Shown in pieces: positions 9,184-17,076 of a DNA stretch of 64,000 bases (within the stretch, counting starts at the first letter, position 1; the number at the start of each line of letters is the position of its first letter). A model generated the notes under the pieces. The model was given only the letters and a program-made list of their open reading frames with translations. It searched no databases and was not told where the DNA came from. A program made the translations under genes and the position numbers. The DNA comes from JALYUA01 sp039931865 (GTDB lineage Bacteria > Acidobacteriota > Thermoanaerobaculia > UBA5066 > Gp7-AA6): the NCBI GenBank assembly GCA_039931865.1, contig JBDTRB010000001.1:62001-126000 (forward strand), written 5' to 3'.

Positions 9184-10935
9184 TTGAAACGACGGCGTCT
9201 CTCTGTTTTCCTGTTCGCCGTGGCCGCTCTGGCCGGCGGATCGGCCGGCTGCCGCCGAACGGAGAAGGCCGTCGTCCCCGCCGCGGCCCCGAAGCCGGTC
9301 GCAACGCCGGCTCCCGTTCTGCGGTTCGACGAGCGGGCGCGGGCGATGGGGATCGACTTCGTGCATGTCAACGGGGCCCGCGGGCAGAAATGGATGCCGG
9401 AGACGATGGGGGGCGGCGTCGCCGTTCTCGATTACGACGGCGACGGCAAACCCGATCTCCTGTTCGTCTCCGGCGCGTGGTGGCCCGGCGACGCGCAGGC
9501 GTCCGCGCAGAAGAGCTCTCTCGCGCTCTTTCACAACGAAGGAAAGGGCTCGGATGGTCTCCCCCGCTTCCGCAACGCGACGAAAGAGGCGGGTCTTCAG
9601 AGGACTTTCCAGGGAATGGGGGCCGCGGTCGGCGATTACGACAACGACGGCCGTCCCGACGTGTACGTCACCGCGGTCGGCGGAAACTTTCTCTTTCACA
9701 ACACGGGCGGTCGCTTCGAAGAGGTGTCGGTGAAGGCGGGAGTCCGGGATTCCGGGTGGGGAACGTCCGCGGTGTGGCTCGATTACGACGGGGACGGGTG
9801 GCTCGACCTCTTCGTCTGCCGCTACGTCGACTGGACGCCGAAGGCAGACCTCTTCTGCACCCTCGATGGAAAGGCGAAGTCGTACTGCACACCCGAGCGG
9901 TACCTCGGTACCTCGTCGCACCTGTACCGCAATCTCGGCAACGGGCGGTTCGAGGACGTGACGCGCCGGGCCGGCATGTGGAACGAAAATCAGAAGGCCC
10001 TCGGCGCGGCGGCCTGGGACGTCAACGACGACGGGAAACCGGACCTTTTCGTGTCCAACGACACGGCCCCGAACAACCTCTACCGCAACCGCGGAGACGG
10101 GACGTTCGAAGACGTCGCGGTCGAGGCAGGAGTCGCGGTGGACGAGGCGGGACGCTCGCGCGGCTCGATGGGCGCGGCCTGGGGCGACACCCGCAACGGA
10201 AAAGGCGCGACGCTCGCGGTCGGCAACTTCTCGAACGAGCTGAAGTCCCTGTACTGGACCGAGACGGGCGACGTCTTTCTGGACGAATCGCCGCGGAGCG
10301 GCGTGGGGCCCTCTTCCCTCCTGTCGCTGACGTTCGGCGTGTTCTTCTTCGACGCCGACCTCGACGGACGGCTCGACCTCTTCCTGGCCAACGGCCACGT
10401 CGAGCCGGCCGTGCAGCAGGTCCAGAAGAACGTGACGTACCGGCAGCCGCCCGTCCTCTACCGCAATCTCGGGGATAACCGTTTCGCGACGGTGACCGGG
10501 GGCGACCTCGCGGCGCCGATCGTCGGGCGGGGCGCCGTGTCCGTGGATCTCGACGGCGACGGCGATCTGGACATCGTAGTGGTCGAAAACGGAGGGCCTG
10601 CGCGCGTCTATCTGAACGCGCTCGACCAGCCTGCGCGGAGCGTGCGGGTGCGGCTCGTGGGGTCGGGAAAGTCCAACCGCGACGCGGTCGGCGCCCGCGT
10701 CACCGCCCACATCGGATCGAGCGTTCTGACCTCTCAGGTCAGCGGCGGCGAGTCGTACCTGTCGGCGCCCGAGAAGACACTGACCTTCGGTCTTGGCGCT
10801 GCGCCTCGGATCGACTCTCTCGACATCCGGTGGCCGGACGGCACGACCGAGACTCACCGCGACATTCCCGGCGGAACGCGCCTCACCATCGAGGAGCGCC
10901 CTCCGCCCGCGGAAGTCCCGTCTCCCCGTGGGTGA
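9184..10935 (+). CDS. CRTAC1-family FG-GAP/VCBS and ASPIC/UnbV repeat lipoprotein
   Basis: This is a 583-residue exported protein. The N terminus (KRRR, hydrophobic stretch to about 20, Cys23) looks like a lipoprotein signal, though the lipobox GSAGC is imperfect. FG-GAP/VCBS blades carry calcium-binding DxDxDGxxD loops (for example DYDGDGKPD and DLDGDGDLD) and predict a beta-propeller. A C-terminal ASPIC/UnbV segment (about 510-575) ends in SLDIRWPDG. The start is a TTG at 9184; no better start was found. These proteins are surface or periplasmic propellers of unproven role, often next to multihaem cytochromes as here. It converges on modC, 23 bp away. Confidence 0.88.
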   Translation: MKRRRLSVFLFAVAALAGGSAGCRRTEKAVVPAAAPKPVATPAPVLRFDERARAMGIDFVHVNGARGQKWMPETMGGGVAVLDYDGDGKPDLLFVSGAWWPGDAQASAQKSSLALFHNEGKGSDGLPRFRNATKEAGLQRTFQGMGAAVGDYDNDGRPDVYVTAVGGNFLFHNTGGRFEEVSVKAGVRDSGWGTSAVWLDYDGDGWLDLFVCRYVDWTPKADLFCTLDGKAKSYCTPERYLGTSSHLYRNLGNGRFEDVTRRAGMWNENQKALGAAAWDVNDDGKPDLFVSNDTAPNNLYRNRGDGTFEDVAVEAGVAVDEAGRSRGSMGAAWGDTRNGKGATLAVGNFSNELKSLYWTETGDVFLDESPRSGVGPSSLLSLTFGVFFFDADLDGRLDLFLANGHVEPAVQQVQKNVTYRQPPVLYRNLGDNRFATVTGGDLAAPIVGRGAVSVDLDGDGDLDIVVVENGGPARVYLNALDQPARSVRVRLVGSGKSNRDAVGARVTAHIGSSVLTSQVSGGESYLSAPEKTLTFGLGAAPRIDSLDIRWPDGTTETHRDIPGGTRLTIEERPPPAEVPSPRG

Positions 10936-10958
10936 GTTGAGTCGCGTCTGCCAACGCG

Positions 10959-12041
10959 TCAGCGGGGCACCAGGTGGATCGACGGCGCCTTCATGAGAGC
11001 GAACAGGGTCTCACCCGGCCGGAGGTCGAGCTCGGCGCACGCCGAACGCGTCACGAGAGCCGCCAGCGGGAACCCGGCGTCGAGAAGCACCCGCACGGTC
11101 GCTCCAGCGGGCTCGAGGGCCAGGACGCGCGCGGGAAGGCGGTTTCGCACGCTGCTCGGCCCTCCCGGCCCCCGTTCCAGCGCGACCTCCTCGGCACGGA
11201 CGCACGCATAGACGTCACCGCTGATCCCTCGCGGCGCGACCGCGGTCACCGAAACCGTTCCGATCGCGACCGAGGCAAGACCGTTCTCGACGGCGGTGAC
11301 GTGTGCCGGACGGACGGTCTCGATACCGACGATCTCCGCGGTTCGAAGACCGGAAGGCCGGTTGAAAACCTCTTCCACGCTGCCCACCTGGAGAATCCTG
11401 CCCAGATCCACCACGGCGACGCGGTCCGCCAGAGAGATCGCGTCCAGCCGTTCATGAGTCACGAAGACGACGGGCGCACCGGAGTCGGAGAGCAGACGCC
11501 GCAGCTCGGGTCGAAGGCGCTCCCGAAGCGGCGCGTCGAGCGCGGACAGCGGCTCGTCTAAGAGCAGCAATCGGGAGCGCACCACCAGCGCGCGCGCCAG
11601 CGCGACCCGCTGCTGCTCGCCACCGGAGATCCGGGCGGGATGGCGGCGCGCGAGCGGCGTGAGGTCCAACCGTACGAGCATTTCCCGGACTCGGGCGCGC
11701 CGCTCGGACGCCGCGACCCTCCGCAGTCCGTAGCCGACGTTGCCTTCGACCGTGAAGTGCGGAAAGAGCGAATACTCCTGCGGCAGATACCCGATCCGGC
11801 GGCGGGCGGGCGGCTCATCCACCCTGCGGGCCGAGTCGAACCACGTCGTCCCGTCAAACGAGATCCGTCCGGAGTCCGGCTTCTCCAGGCCCGCGAGACA
11901 CCGGAGGATCGTCGTCTTCCCGGATCCCGAAGGTCCGAACAGCACCGTCACGGAGAATCCGTCGGCGGGCAGAGACAGCTCGACGGAAATCCCAGCGCCG
12001 GAGGGGAGTTTTCTCTCGAAAGAGGCCGTCAGATCGCTCAT
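10959..12041 (-). CDS. modC: Molybdate ABC transporter ATP-binding protein
   Basis: This 360-residue cytosolic ATPase powers the ModB permease. Walker A GPSGSGKT, the signature ISGGEQQRVALARAL, Walker B LLLLDEP and the His switch VTHE are present. The C-terminal part from about residue 240 holds TOBE/molybdate-binding repeats, as in classic ModC. A longer frame exists, but the ATG at 12041 begins the family sequence (MSDLTASFERKLPSG) and overlaps the modB stop by 4 bp (ATGA). It is the last gene of the modABC operon. Confidence 0.95.
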   Translation of the reverse strand: MSDLTASFERKLPSGAGISVELSLPADGFSVTVLFGPSGSGKTTILRCLAGLEKPDSGRISFDGTTWFDSARRVDEPPARRRIGYLPQEYSLFPHFTVEGNVGYGLRRVAASERRARVREMLVRLDLTPLARRHPARISGGEQQRVALARALVVRSRLLLLDEPLSALDAPLRERLRPELRRLLSDSGAPVVFVTHERLDAISLADRVAVVDLGRILQVGSVEEVFNRPSGLRTAEIVGIETVRPAHVTAVENGLASVAIGTVSVTAVAPRGISGDVYACVRAEEVALERGPGGPSSVRNRLPARVLALEPAGATVRVLLDAGFPLAALVTRSACAELDLRPGETLFALMKAPSIHLVPR

Positions 12042-12703
12042 CCGCGGAAAGCCGACCGGCGGGCGAGCGCATGGGTCACGGCGAGCACGAGAAACGAGAA
12101 GACCACCAGGCCGAGGGCGCTCTTGCCCGCCGAAACGTAGTCGAGCGCCTGGACGTCGTCGTAGATCGACACCGACAGCGTCCTCGTCACGCCCGGGATG
12201 CTGCCGCCGACCATCAGCACGACTCCGAACTCGCCGACCGTATGCGCGAAGGTGAGAACGATGCCCGTCAGGACGCCCGCCCAGCCCAGAGGCAGCGTCA
12301 CGCGCAGGAACGTCGTCCACCGGGATTCACCGAGGCTCCTCGACACGTCAACGAGCTTCGGATCGACGGAAGAGAACGCGGCGGCGAACGGGCGCACGGC
12401 GAACGGGAGGTTGTAGAGCACCGACGCGAGGAGGATCCCTGCAAAAGAGAAAGCCAGGCGGCTGCCGGTCCAGGATTCGTAGAGCCCTCCGATCGCGCTC
12501 CGCGGGCTCGTGGCGCGCAGCAGGTAGAAACCGAGAACCGTGGGCGGCAGCACCAGGGGGAGCGCCACGAGCGCTTCGAACAGCGCTTTCCCGCGGAAGC
12601 GGCTGTTCGAGAGCCAGAACGCGAGGGGAATTCCGAGGGCTACCAGGATCGCGGTCGTCCATGCGGCGAGCCGAAAGGTCAGCGCGACCGCCGTCCAGTC
12701 CAT
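12038..12703 (-). CDS. modB: Molybdate ABC transporter permease
   Basis: This 221-residue inner-membrane protein has about five hydrophobic segments and the binding-protein-dependent permease EAA-type loop (ESRWTTFLRVTLPLGWAGVLTG, within about 125-150) that contacts ModC. Length and sequence (LPLVLPPTVLGFYLL, HTVGEFGVVLMVGG) match ModB. It begins 2 bp after the modA stop and overlaps modC by 4 bp, so the three genes are one operon. Confidence 0.96.
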   Translation of the reverse strand: MDWTAVALTFRLAAWTTAILVALGIPLAFWLSNSRFRGKALFEALVALPLVLPPTVLGFYLLRATSPRSAIGGLYESWTGSRLAFSFAGILLASVLYNLPFAVRPFAAAFSSVDPKLVDVSRSLGESRWTTFLRVTLPLGWAGVLTGIVLTFAHTVGEFGVVLMVGGSIPGVTRTLSVSIYDDVQALDYVSAGKSALGLVVFSFLVLAVTHALARRSAFRG

Positions 12704-12705
12704 CC

Positions 12706-13494
12706 TCAGCGGCCCGGGGCCGGTCGTTCGAAACCGTAGCGGTCGAGAATCGCGCGGCCTCGATCCCCGGTCAGGAAATCTCGAAATGCCGCCGCGGCGG
12801 CCGGGTTCAAAGCCCAGGACAGGATCGCGCCTCCCTGCTCCAGCAACGGATGGGCCTCGCGCGGCACCGTCCAGAAGCGCCCCTTGTCACGAAGAACCGG
12901 CGCGACAGCGAGCGACAGCGCGATCACGCCGGCGTCGGCGGCTCCCGACTCCACGAATTGCGCGGTTTGCGCCACATTTTCTCCGAGCACCAGCCGATCG
13001 AAACAGCGATCGTAGATTCCCGCGCTCCTCAAGGCGGCTTCGGCGGCGCGGCCGTAAGGGGCGTGGCGCGGGTTGGCGATGGCGATCCTGCGCACGGCGG
13101 GATCGAGGAGCGCCTCGAGGCCCCGCTTCTCGACGTCGAGCGGCGAGTCGCGCCTGACCCAGAGGACGATGCGGCCCCGCGCGTAGAGAAACCCAGAGCC
13201 CTTCACCGCGAGCCCGGCTTCGATCAGCCGGCGCGGGTACTCCGCGTCGGCGGAAAGGAACAGATCGAAGGGAGCGCGGTTCGCGAGCTGCGAGTAGAAG
13301 TTTCCAGACGATCCATATGTGACGGAGACGTCGACCTCCGGGCGAACTCCCCGAAACGCCGCCGTGACCTCGTCCAGTGCGAACTTGAGGTCCGCAGCCG
13401 CGGCGACGCGCACCAGCCGCGACGGCGGACGCGGCGGCCCCGCTGGAAGAGTGCCGGCCATGGCGAAACCCACCAACCATACGAGGATCGTCAT
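12706..13494 (-). CDS. modA: Periplasmic molybdate-binding protein
   Basis: This 262-residue solute-binding protein captures molybdate or tungstate in the periplasm. A signal peptide (about 1-20) precedes VAAAADLKFALDEV, the typical ModA start of the mature chain. The oxyanion-binding regions YGSSGNFYSQLANRAPFDLF and the later DAGVIALS stretch are conserved. The ATG at 13494 has GAGGAG 6 nt upstream and is preferred to an in-frame ATG 45 nt further up, which lies inside the ModE-type operator. Confidence 0.94.
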   Translation of the reverse strand: MTILVWLVGFAMAGTLPAGPPRPPSRLVRVAAAADLKFALDEVTAAFRGVRPEVDVSVTYGSSGNFYSQLANRAPFDLFLSADAEYPRRLIEAGLAVKGSGFLYARGRIVLWVRRDSPLDVEKRGLEALLDPAVRRIAIANPRHAPYGRAAEAALRSAGIYDRCFDRLVLGENVAQTAQFVESGAADAGVIALSLAVAPVLRDKGRFWTVPREAHPLLEQGGAILSWALNPAAAAAFRDFLTGDRGRAILDRYGFERPAPGR

Positions 13495-13522
13495 CGCAGC
13501 TCCTCGACCCGGCGTTTCGGGT

Positions 13523-13548
13523 CCGATATATTTTGCCAACTATATCGG
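13523..13548 (-). promoter_or_regulatory. ModE-type operator in front of modA
   Basis: A perfect inverted repeat, CCGATATA-N10-TATATCGG, lies 29 bp upstream of the modA start. It resembles known ModE boxes (TATA-rich half-sites with CG ends). It overlaps likely -10 sequences of the modA promoter, which fits repression by molybdate-loaded regulator. A sister site lies at 13958-13983. Confidence 0.85.
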
Positions 13549-13568
13549 CTGTTACGCCGGAGAAGGTC

Positions 13569-13928
13569 TCACTTTCGCGTCCGGGTTCGCAACTTTCGAA
13601 AGGAGTCCGCCGAGGCCGATCGGGCCGCCGCTTCCATCTCGCGATAGATCACGAGGACATCGAGGCCGGTGTCCGTCAACCCCGCGCGCCCCCGGGCCGC
13701 CCCACCTCTCTCCATCACCACCAGGGGCTGGCGAAACGCGCGATTCATCGTCTGCACCAGCTTCCACGCCCGCATGTAGGACATCCCGAGCTTCTCGGAG
13801 GCGGCGCGCAGACTCCCCCCGCCGCGGATCGCGTCGAGGAGATCCGCCTTGCCCGGCCCGATCAGGATCTCCGACCCCCGGATCACCCGGATTCTGAGGC
13901 GAAGCTCGGCAGGAGCTTTCGGCGCCAT
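13569..13928 (-). CDS. modE: Single-domain ModE-type molybdate regulator
   Basis: These 119 residues match only the N-terminal winged-helix part of ModE (LLDAIRGGGSLRAASEKLGMSY, MRAWKLVQTMN). The molybdate-binding Mop repeats of E. coli ModE are absent. How the ligand is sensed is therefore open; ModC of this operon has the molbindin-like C-terminal part. The gene lies upstream of modABC on the same strand. A TAGAAT -10 box ends 6 nt before its ATG, and the second inverted repeat lies 30-55 bp upstream, where it could act on modE and on the divergent porin. Confidence 0.88.
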   Translation of the reverse strand: MAPKAPAELRLRIRVIRGSEILIGPGKADLLDAIRGGGSLRAASEKLGMSYMRAWKLVQTMNRAFRQPLVVMERGGAARGRAGLTDTGLDVLVIYREMEAAARSASADSFRKLRTRTRK

Positions 13929-13934
13929 CCAGAG

Positions 13935-13940
13935 ATTCTA
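13935..13940 (-). promoter_or_regulatory. -10 box of modE
   Basis: TAGAAT on the minus strand ends 6 nt before the ATG at 13928, implying a leaderless modE mRNA. The ModE-type operator covers the -30 to -55 region. Confidence 0.5.
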
Positions 13941-13957
13941 GCCCTGCGTCGAGACGT

Positions 13958-13983
13958 CCGATATATTTTGTCGGATATGTCGC
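13958..13983 (+). promoter_or_regulatory. ModE-type operator between modE and the porin gene
   Basis: CCGATATA-N10-TATGTCGC has the same half-site and the same 10-bp spacing as the operator before modA; the first 13 bases (CCGATATATTTTG) are identical. The right half differs at two positions. It ends 7 bp before the porin ATG, so it covers the porin promoter or start of transcription. Confidence 0.8.
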
Positions 13984-13990
13984 TGGCACG

Positions 13991-15148
13991 ATGACGGATC
14001 GCCGGCGCGTTCTCTTTGCTCTGCTGTCTTTCGTCGCCTGCCTGATTCCCGCGTTCTCGGAAGCGCAGGTCCAGATCCGGGCCGGGCCGGACGCGTTCTT
14101 CCGGCTGGGCTTTCAGGTCCAGGGCTGGGCGGACCGGGCTTCCGACCCGGTGACGCTGGGGTACTCCCAGAACATGTTCCTGCGCCGCGTCCGCCTGATC
14201 GTCGCGGGCCAGATCGCTCCCACCGTCTCCTTCTTTTCGCAGACGGAAAACCAGAGGCTGGGAAATGCCGGGACGGGAAACACAACCCCGACGAAGAGTC
14301 TCTCGACGGGTCTTCTGGTCCAGGACGCGTTCGCGGAGTGGAAGCTCCAGGGCGACTTCCTCATGCTCGACGCGGGTCTTTTCTACGTCCCGCAGAGCCG
14401 CAATGTCCTCACGGGCTCGTCGTCGACGCTCGCGTTGGATGGCGCAACCTTTTTGCAGCAGCAGAATGCGGTCACCGCGTCCAACGGCGGGCGCGACGTC
14501 GGCCTTGCGTTGAAGGGATACCTGCTGCGAGACCGGCTCGAATACCGCGCCGGCGTCTTCGACGGACAGCGATCCCCCGGACCCGGGACCTCGGGGTCCC
14601 GCGACGCCCCCCGCTTCGCGGGGCGGCTCCAGTACGACTTCCTGGAGCCGGAGAAGGGATACACGTACGCGGGAACGAACCGCGGTGCCCGGAAGATTGT
14701 CGCGGCCGGCGCGTGGGCGGACGCGCAGGGCGATTTTCTTGCCTGGGGCGCCGACGCGGCTCTCGATCTGCCGGTCCCCGGCGGGGCGGCGACTGCGGAA
14801 GTCGACTACGCGCTCTTCGACGGGGGGCGCCAGTTCGTCCAGACGGCGGGCGGCGTTTCGAGCTCCCTCCTTCCGAGCGAACATTCGATCACCGCTCACG
14901 CGGGCTACTTTCACGCCGCGACGCAGCTGCAGCCCTTTGTGCGCTACGAACGGCTCGCGTTCGCGGAACAGGCGCTCGCCGGGCGGAATCAGCGGCGGTA
15001 CGCAGCCGGCCTCAACTGGTACCTCTCCGGAAACAACCTCAAGATCTCCGGCATCTACGAGAGGACGAGGCCCGGGTCTCCGCCGCCGGGCGCGCGGGCG
15101 CGGGAAACCCACCACTTCGTGGTGCAGATCCAGGTCTACTACTTCTGA
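13991..15148 (+). CDS. Outer-membrane porin of the OprO/OprP type, probably ModE-controlled
   Basis: These 385 residues begin with a signal peptide cleaved near SEAQ (about 25). Alternating beta-strand sequence follows, ending in a C-terminal phenylalanine (QIQVYYF), the outer-membrane insertion signal. The pattern fits phosphate-selective porin O/P-type anion channels (FFRLGFQVQGWAD, VRLIVAGQIAP, GYTYAGTNRGARKI). The ModE-type operator directly before the ATG and the adjacent modE-modABC genes suggest a channel for molybdate or tungstate. That substrate is inferred from context, not from sequence. Confidence 0.85.
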   Translation: MTDRRRVLFALLSFVACLIPAFSEAQVQIRAGPDAFFRLGFQVQGWADRASDPVTLGYSQNMFLRRVRLIVAGQIAPTVSFFSQTENQRLGNAGTGNTTPTKSLSTGLLVQDAFAEWKLQGDFLMLDAGLFYVPQSRNVLTGSSSTLALDGATFLQQQNAVTASNGGRDVGLALKGYLLRDRLEYRAGVFDGQRSPGPGTSGSRDAPRFAGRLQYDFLEPEKGYTYAGTNRGARKIVAAGAWADAQGDFLAWGADAALDLPVPGGAATAEVDYALFDGGRQFVQTAGGVSSSLLPSEHSITAHAGYFHAATQLQPFVRYERLAFAEQALAGRNQRRYAAGLNWYLSGNNLKISGIYERTRPGSPPPGARARETHHFVVQIQVYYF

Positions 15149-15269
15149 TCGAAGGGAGGAGGTGGGTTGAAAGTCGAGCGTTCCGCGTTGAGCGCTCGGA
15201 GTTGAGAGTTGGCTCAGGGCCGGGCTCAGCCCGCACCCTCCAATTCCCGATTTCGCAGCTCGCCAGTCC

Positions 15270-15324
15270 AGTGGACTGCGGAGTACCGCGGCCGGTCTCG
15301 CTCCCCGTGGCCGCTCGGCTCCCC
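15270..15324 (-). repeat. Interspersed repeat core, copy C
   Basis: On the minus strand this reads GGGGAGCCGAGCGGCCA, GGGGAGCGAGACCGG and CCGCGG-TACT-CCGCAG, then TCCACTGGACTGG. It lies in the 218-bp gap between two convergent genes, the porin and the second CRTAC1 gene. The extension past GTCCACTGG is shared with copy D. Confidence 0.85.
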
Positions 15325-15349
15325 ATTAGCGACTAGCGATTAGCGATTA
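15325..15349 (-). repeat. TAATCGC heptamer array (copy C)
   Basis: On the minus strand two TAATCGC units, one TAGTCGC unit and a degenerate fourth (TAATGGG) lead into core C. The unit differs from the G-rich units of the other loci, but the 7-bp period and the place at the core's 5' edge are the same. Confidence 0.8.
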
Positions 15350-15366
15350 CCGATCACCAATCCCGT

Positions 15367-17076
15367 TCACGGAACGCGCCCCGGCGATTTAGGCCTCCAT
15401 CCGCCGTCGCGCGAAACGACGTAAGCGCGCCGGGCGGCCACGTCGTCGAACGTCTGCTTCTCGCCTCCCGGCCAGATCACCTCGACCCGGACGCCGCTTT
15501 CGGCGGTACCGAGCCCGAAGTGGAGGTCCGTCAGTGAGCCGGACGCGTAGGAGGGAGACGGGTAGAACTCCCGCATTTGGGATCGCCCGCCTGAGGTCAC
15601 TCGGACTTTCGTGCCGAGGACCGTCCGGCCGTCCCGGCTCACCCGCGGCTCGATCGAGATCCACGATTGCCGGCTCCCGACGAGGTTCTCGAACAGCCTC
15701 GAGGGCCCCGCGACGTCGACAACGAAGAGGTCGAGGTCGCCATCCCGGTCGATGTCGGCGACCGCGCTGCCGCGTCCGGCCATCCGGACCCGGCCGAGGT
15801 CCCCGGATGCGGTCCACTCCTCGAATTTTCCCTGGCCGGCGTTCCGGAGCAGCACAGCCTTCTGCGCGTAGGAGCCGTCTCCCGCCTCGACGTACTTCGC
15901 GTTTCCGCTCTTGTAGTGCCCGACCCTTCGCACGATCTTCGGGGCGAGATGGCCGCCGACCGCGTAGAGGTCCGGCCAGCCGTCATTGTCGAAGTCCGCG
16001 AAATGCGTTCCCCATCGGACGAACGGCTCGCCGATCGCCGCGGCGCCCGCCGCGGCGCCCGCGTCCTCGAACAGCGAGCCCTCGACGTTCCTGTACAGGC
16101 TGTTGGGCTCGCCGCCGAAATTCGTGACGAAGAGGCTCGGCCGCCCCGACCCGAAAGGGTCTCCGACAGCGACGCCCATGCCCGCCCGCGGCCCCTGCCC
16201 GAGCACGCCGGCGCCCGTCTCGGCGGTCGTCTCCTCGAACGTGCCGTTCCCGCGATTGTGAAAGAGGCGGTTCGACACCCGGTCGTTGACGAAGAAGAGA
16301 TCGGGATGTCCGTCGCCGTCGTAGTCGAGCACCGCGATTCCAAGCGCCTTCGTCTCCGCGGGATTCATGGCGAGGCCGGCCGCGGCGGTCACGTCCTGGA
16401 AATGCCGGTTGCCGAGGTTGCGGTACAGGTGCGAAGGCTGTCCGCGGTAGTCGTCGGGGACCCGCAGCTGGAACTGGGGTTGCGACGCCTCCCACTCCGG
16501 GGTCGAATCGAGATAGTTCCCGACGACGACGTCGACCCGACCGTCGCCGTCGTAGTCGAGAAAAGCCGCGCCGATCGAGAACAGCGGGTCTTCGAGTCCC
16601 GTGTTCTTCCCTTTCTCGAACGTGCCGTCGCCGCGGTTCCAGTACACCGTGTTCGCGCCCACGTTCGTGAGATACAGGTCGAGCCGCCCGTCGCCGTCGA
16701 GGTCCGCCCAGAACGCACCCATCCCGAGCCCGCACGCATGAAGACCCGCGTGCGCGGTGACGTCCTGAAACTTTCCGCCGCCCAGGTTCCGATAGAGCTT
16801 CCCGCACGAGCTCTCGTTCGGCTTGCCCCAGTGCGGCACCGAGCCCGTAACGTAGAGGTCCGGCAGGCCGTCGCCGTCGTAGTCGCCGAACGCGCAGCCG
16901 CCGATCATCGTCGCGATCATTTTCAGGCGCCGCATGTCGGCCGTGACCCGGACGTCGATGCCGGAGCTCCGCGTGATGTCGCCGAAGACTCCCGCCACGG
17001 AAAGGGCGTCGGGAACGGCGGCGGTCGAAAGCGCGAATGCGAGAACCGCCGCCATCGACAGGAGGACTCTCTTCAC
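15367..17076 (-). CDS. CRTAC1-family FG-GAP/ASPIC-UnbV protein
   Basis: This 569-residue exported protein has a signal peptide (about 1-24), several FG-GAP/VCBS blades with calcium loops (DYDGDGLPDLYV, DLDGDGRLDLYL, DYDGDGHPDLFF, DFDNDGWPDLY, DIDRDGDLDLF) and an ASPIC/UnbV C terminus (FGLGTAESGVRVEVIWPGG). The GTG at 17076 overlaps the stop of the upstream 1118-residue gene by 4 bp (GTGA), so the two are translationally coupled and probably work together. A longer frame exists upstream, but it lies wholly within that gene and lacks its composition. Confidence 0.88.
   Translation of the reverse strand: MKRVLLSMAAVLAFALSTAAVPDALSVAGVFGDITRSSGIDVRVTADMRRLKMIATMIGGCAFGDYDGDGLPDLYVTGSVPHWGKPNESSCGKLYRNLGGGKFQDVTAHAGLHACGLGMGAFWADLDGDGRLDLYLTNVGANTVYWNRGDGTFEKGKNTGLEDPLFSIGAAFLDYDGDGRVDVVVGNYLDSTPEWEASQPQFQLRVPDDYRGQPSHLYRNLGNRHFQDVTAAAGLAMNPAETKALGIAVLDYDGDGHPDLFFVNDRVSNRLFHNRGNGTFEETTAETGAGVLGQGPRAGMGVAVGDPFGSGRPSLFVTNFGGEPNSLYRNVEGSLFEDAGAAAGAAAIGEPFVRWGTHFADFDNDGWPDLYAVGGHLAPKIVRRVGHYKSGNAKYVEAGDGSYAQKAVLLRNAGQGKFEEWTASGDLGRVRMAGRGSAVADIDRDGDLDLFVVDVAGPSRLFENLVGSRQSWISIEPRVSRDGRTVLGTKVRVTSGGRSQMREFYPSPSYASGSLTDLHFGLGTAESGVRVEVIWPGGEKQTFDDVAARRAYVVSRDGGWRPKSPGRVP

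Noticed and set aside
13991..15148. Phosphate-specific porin
   Set aside because: Family similarity is to OprO/P, but no phosphate-regulon gene or Pho box was seen, while ModE-type sites and mod genes adjoin it.
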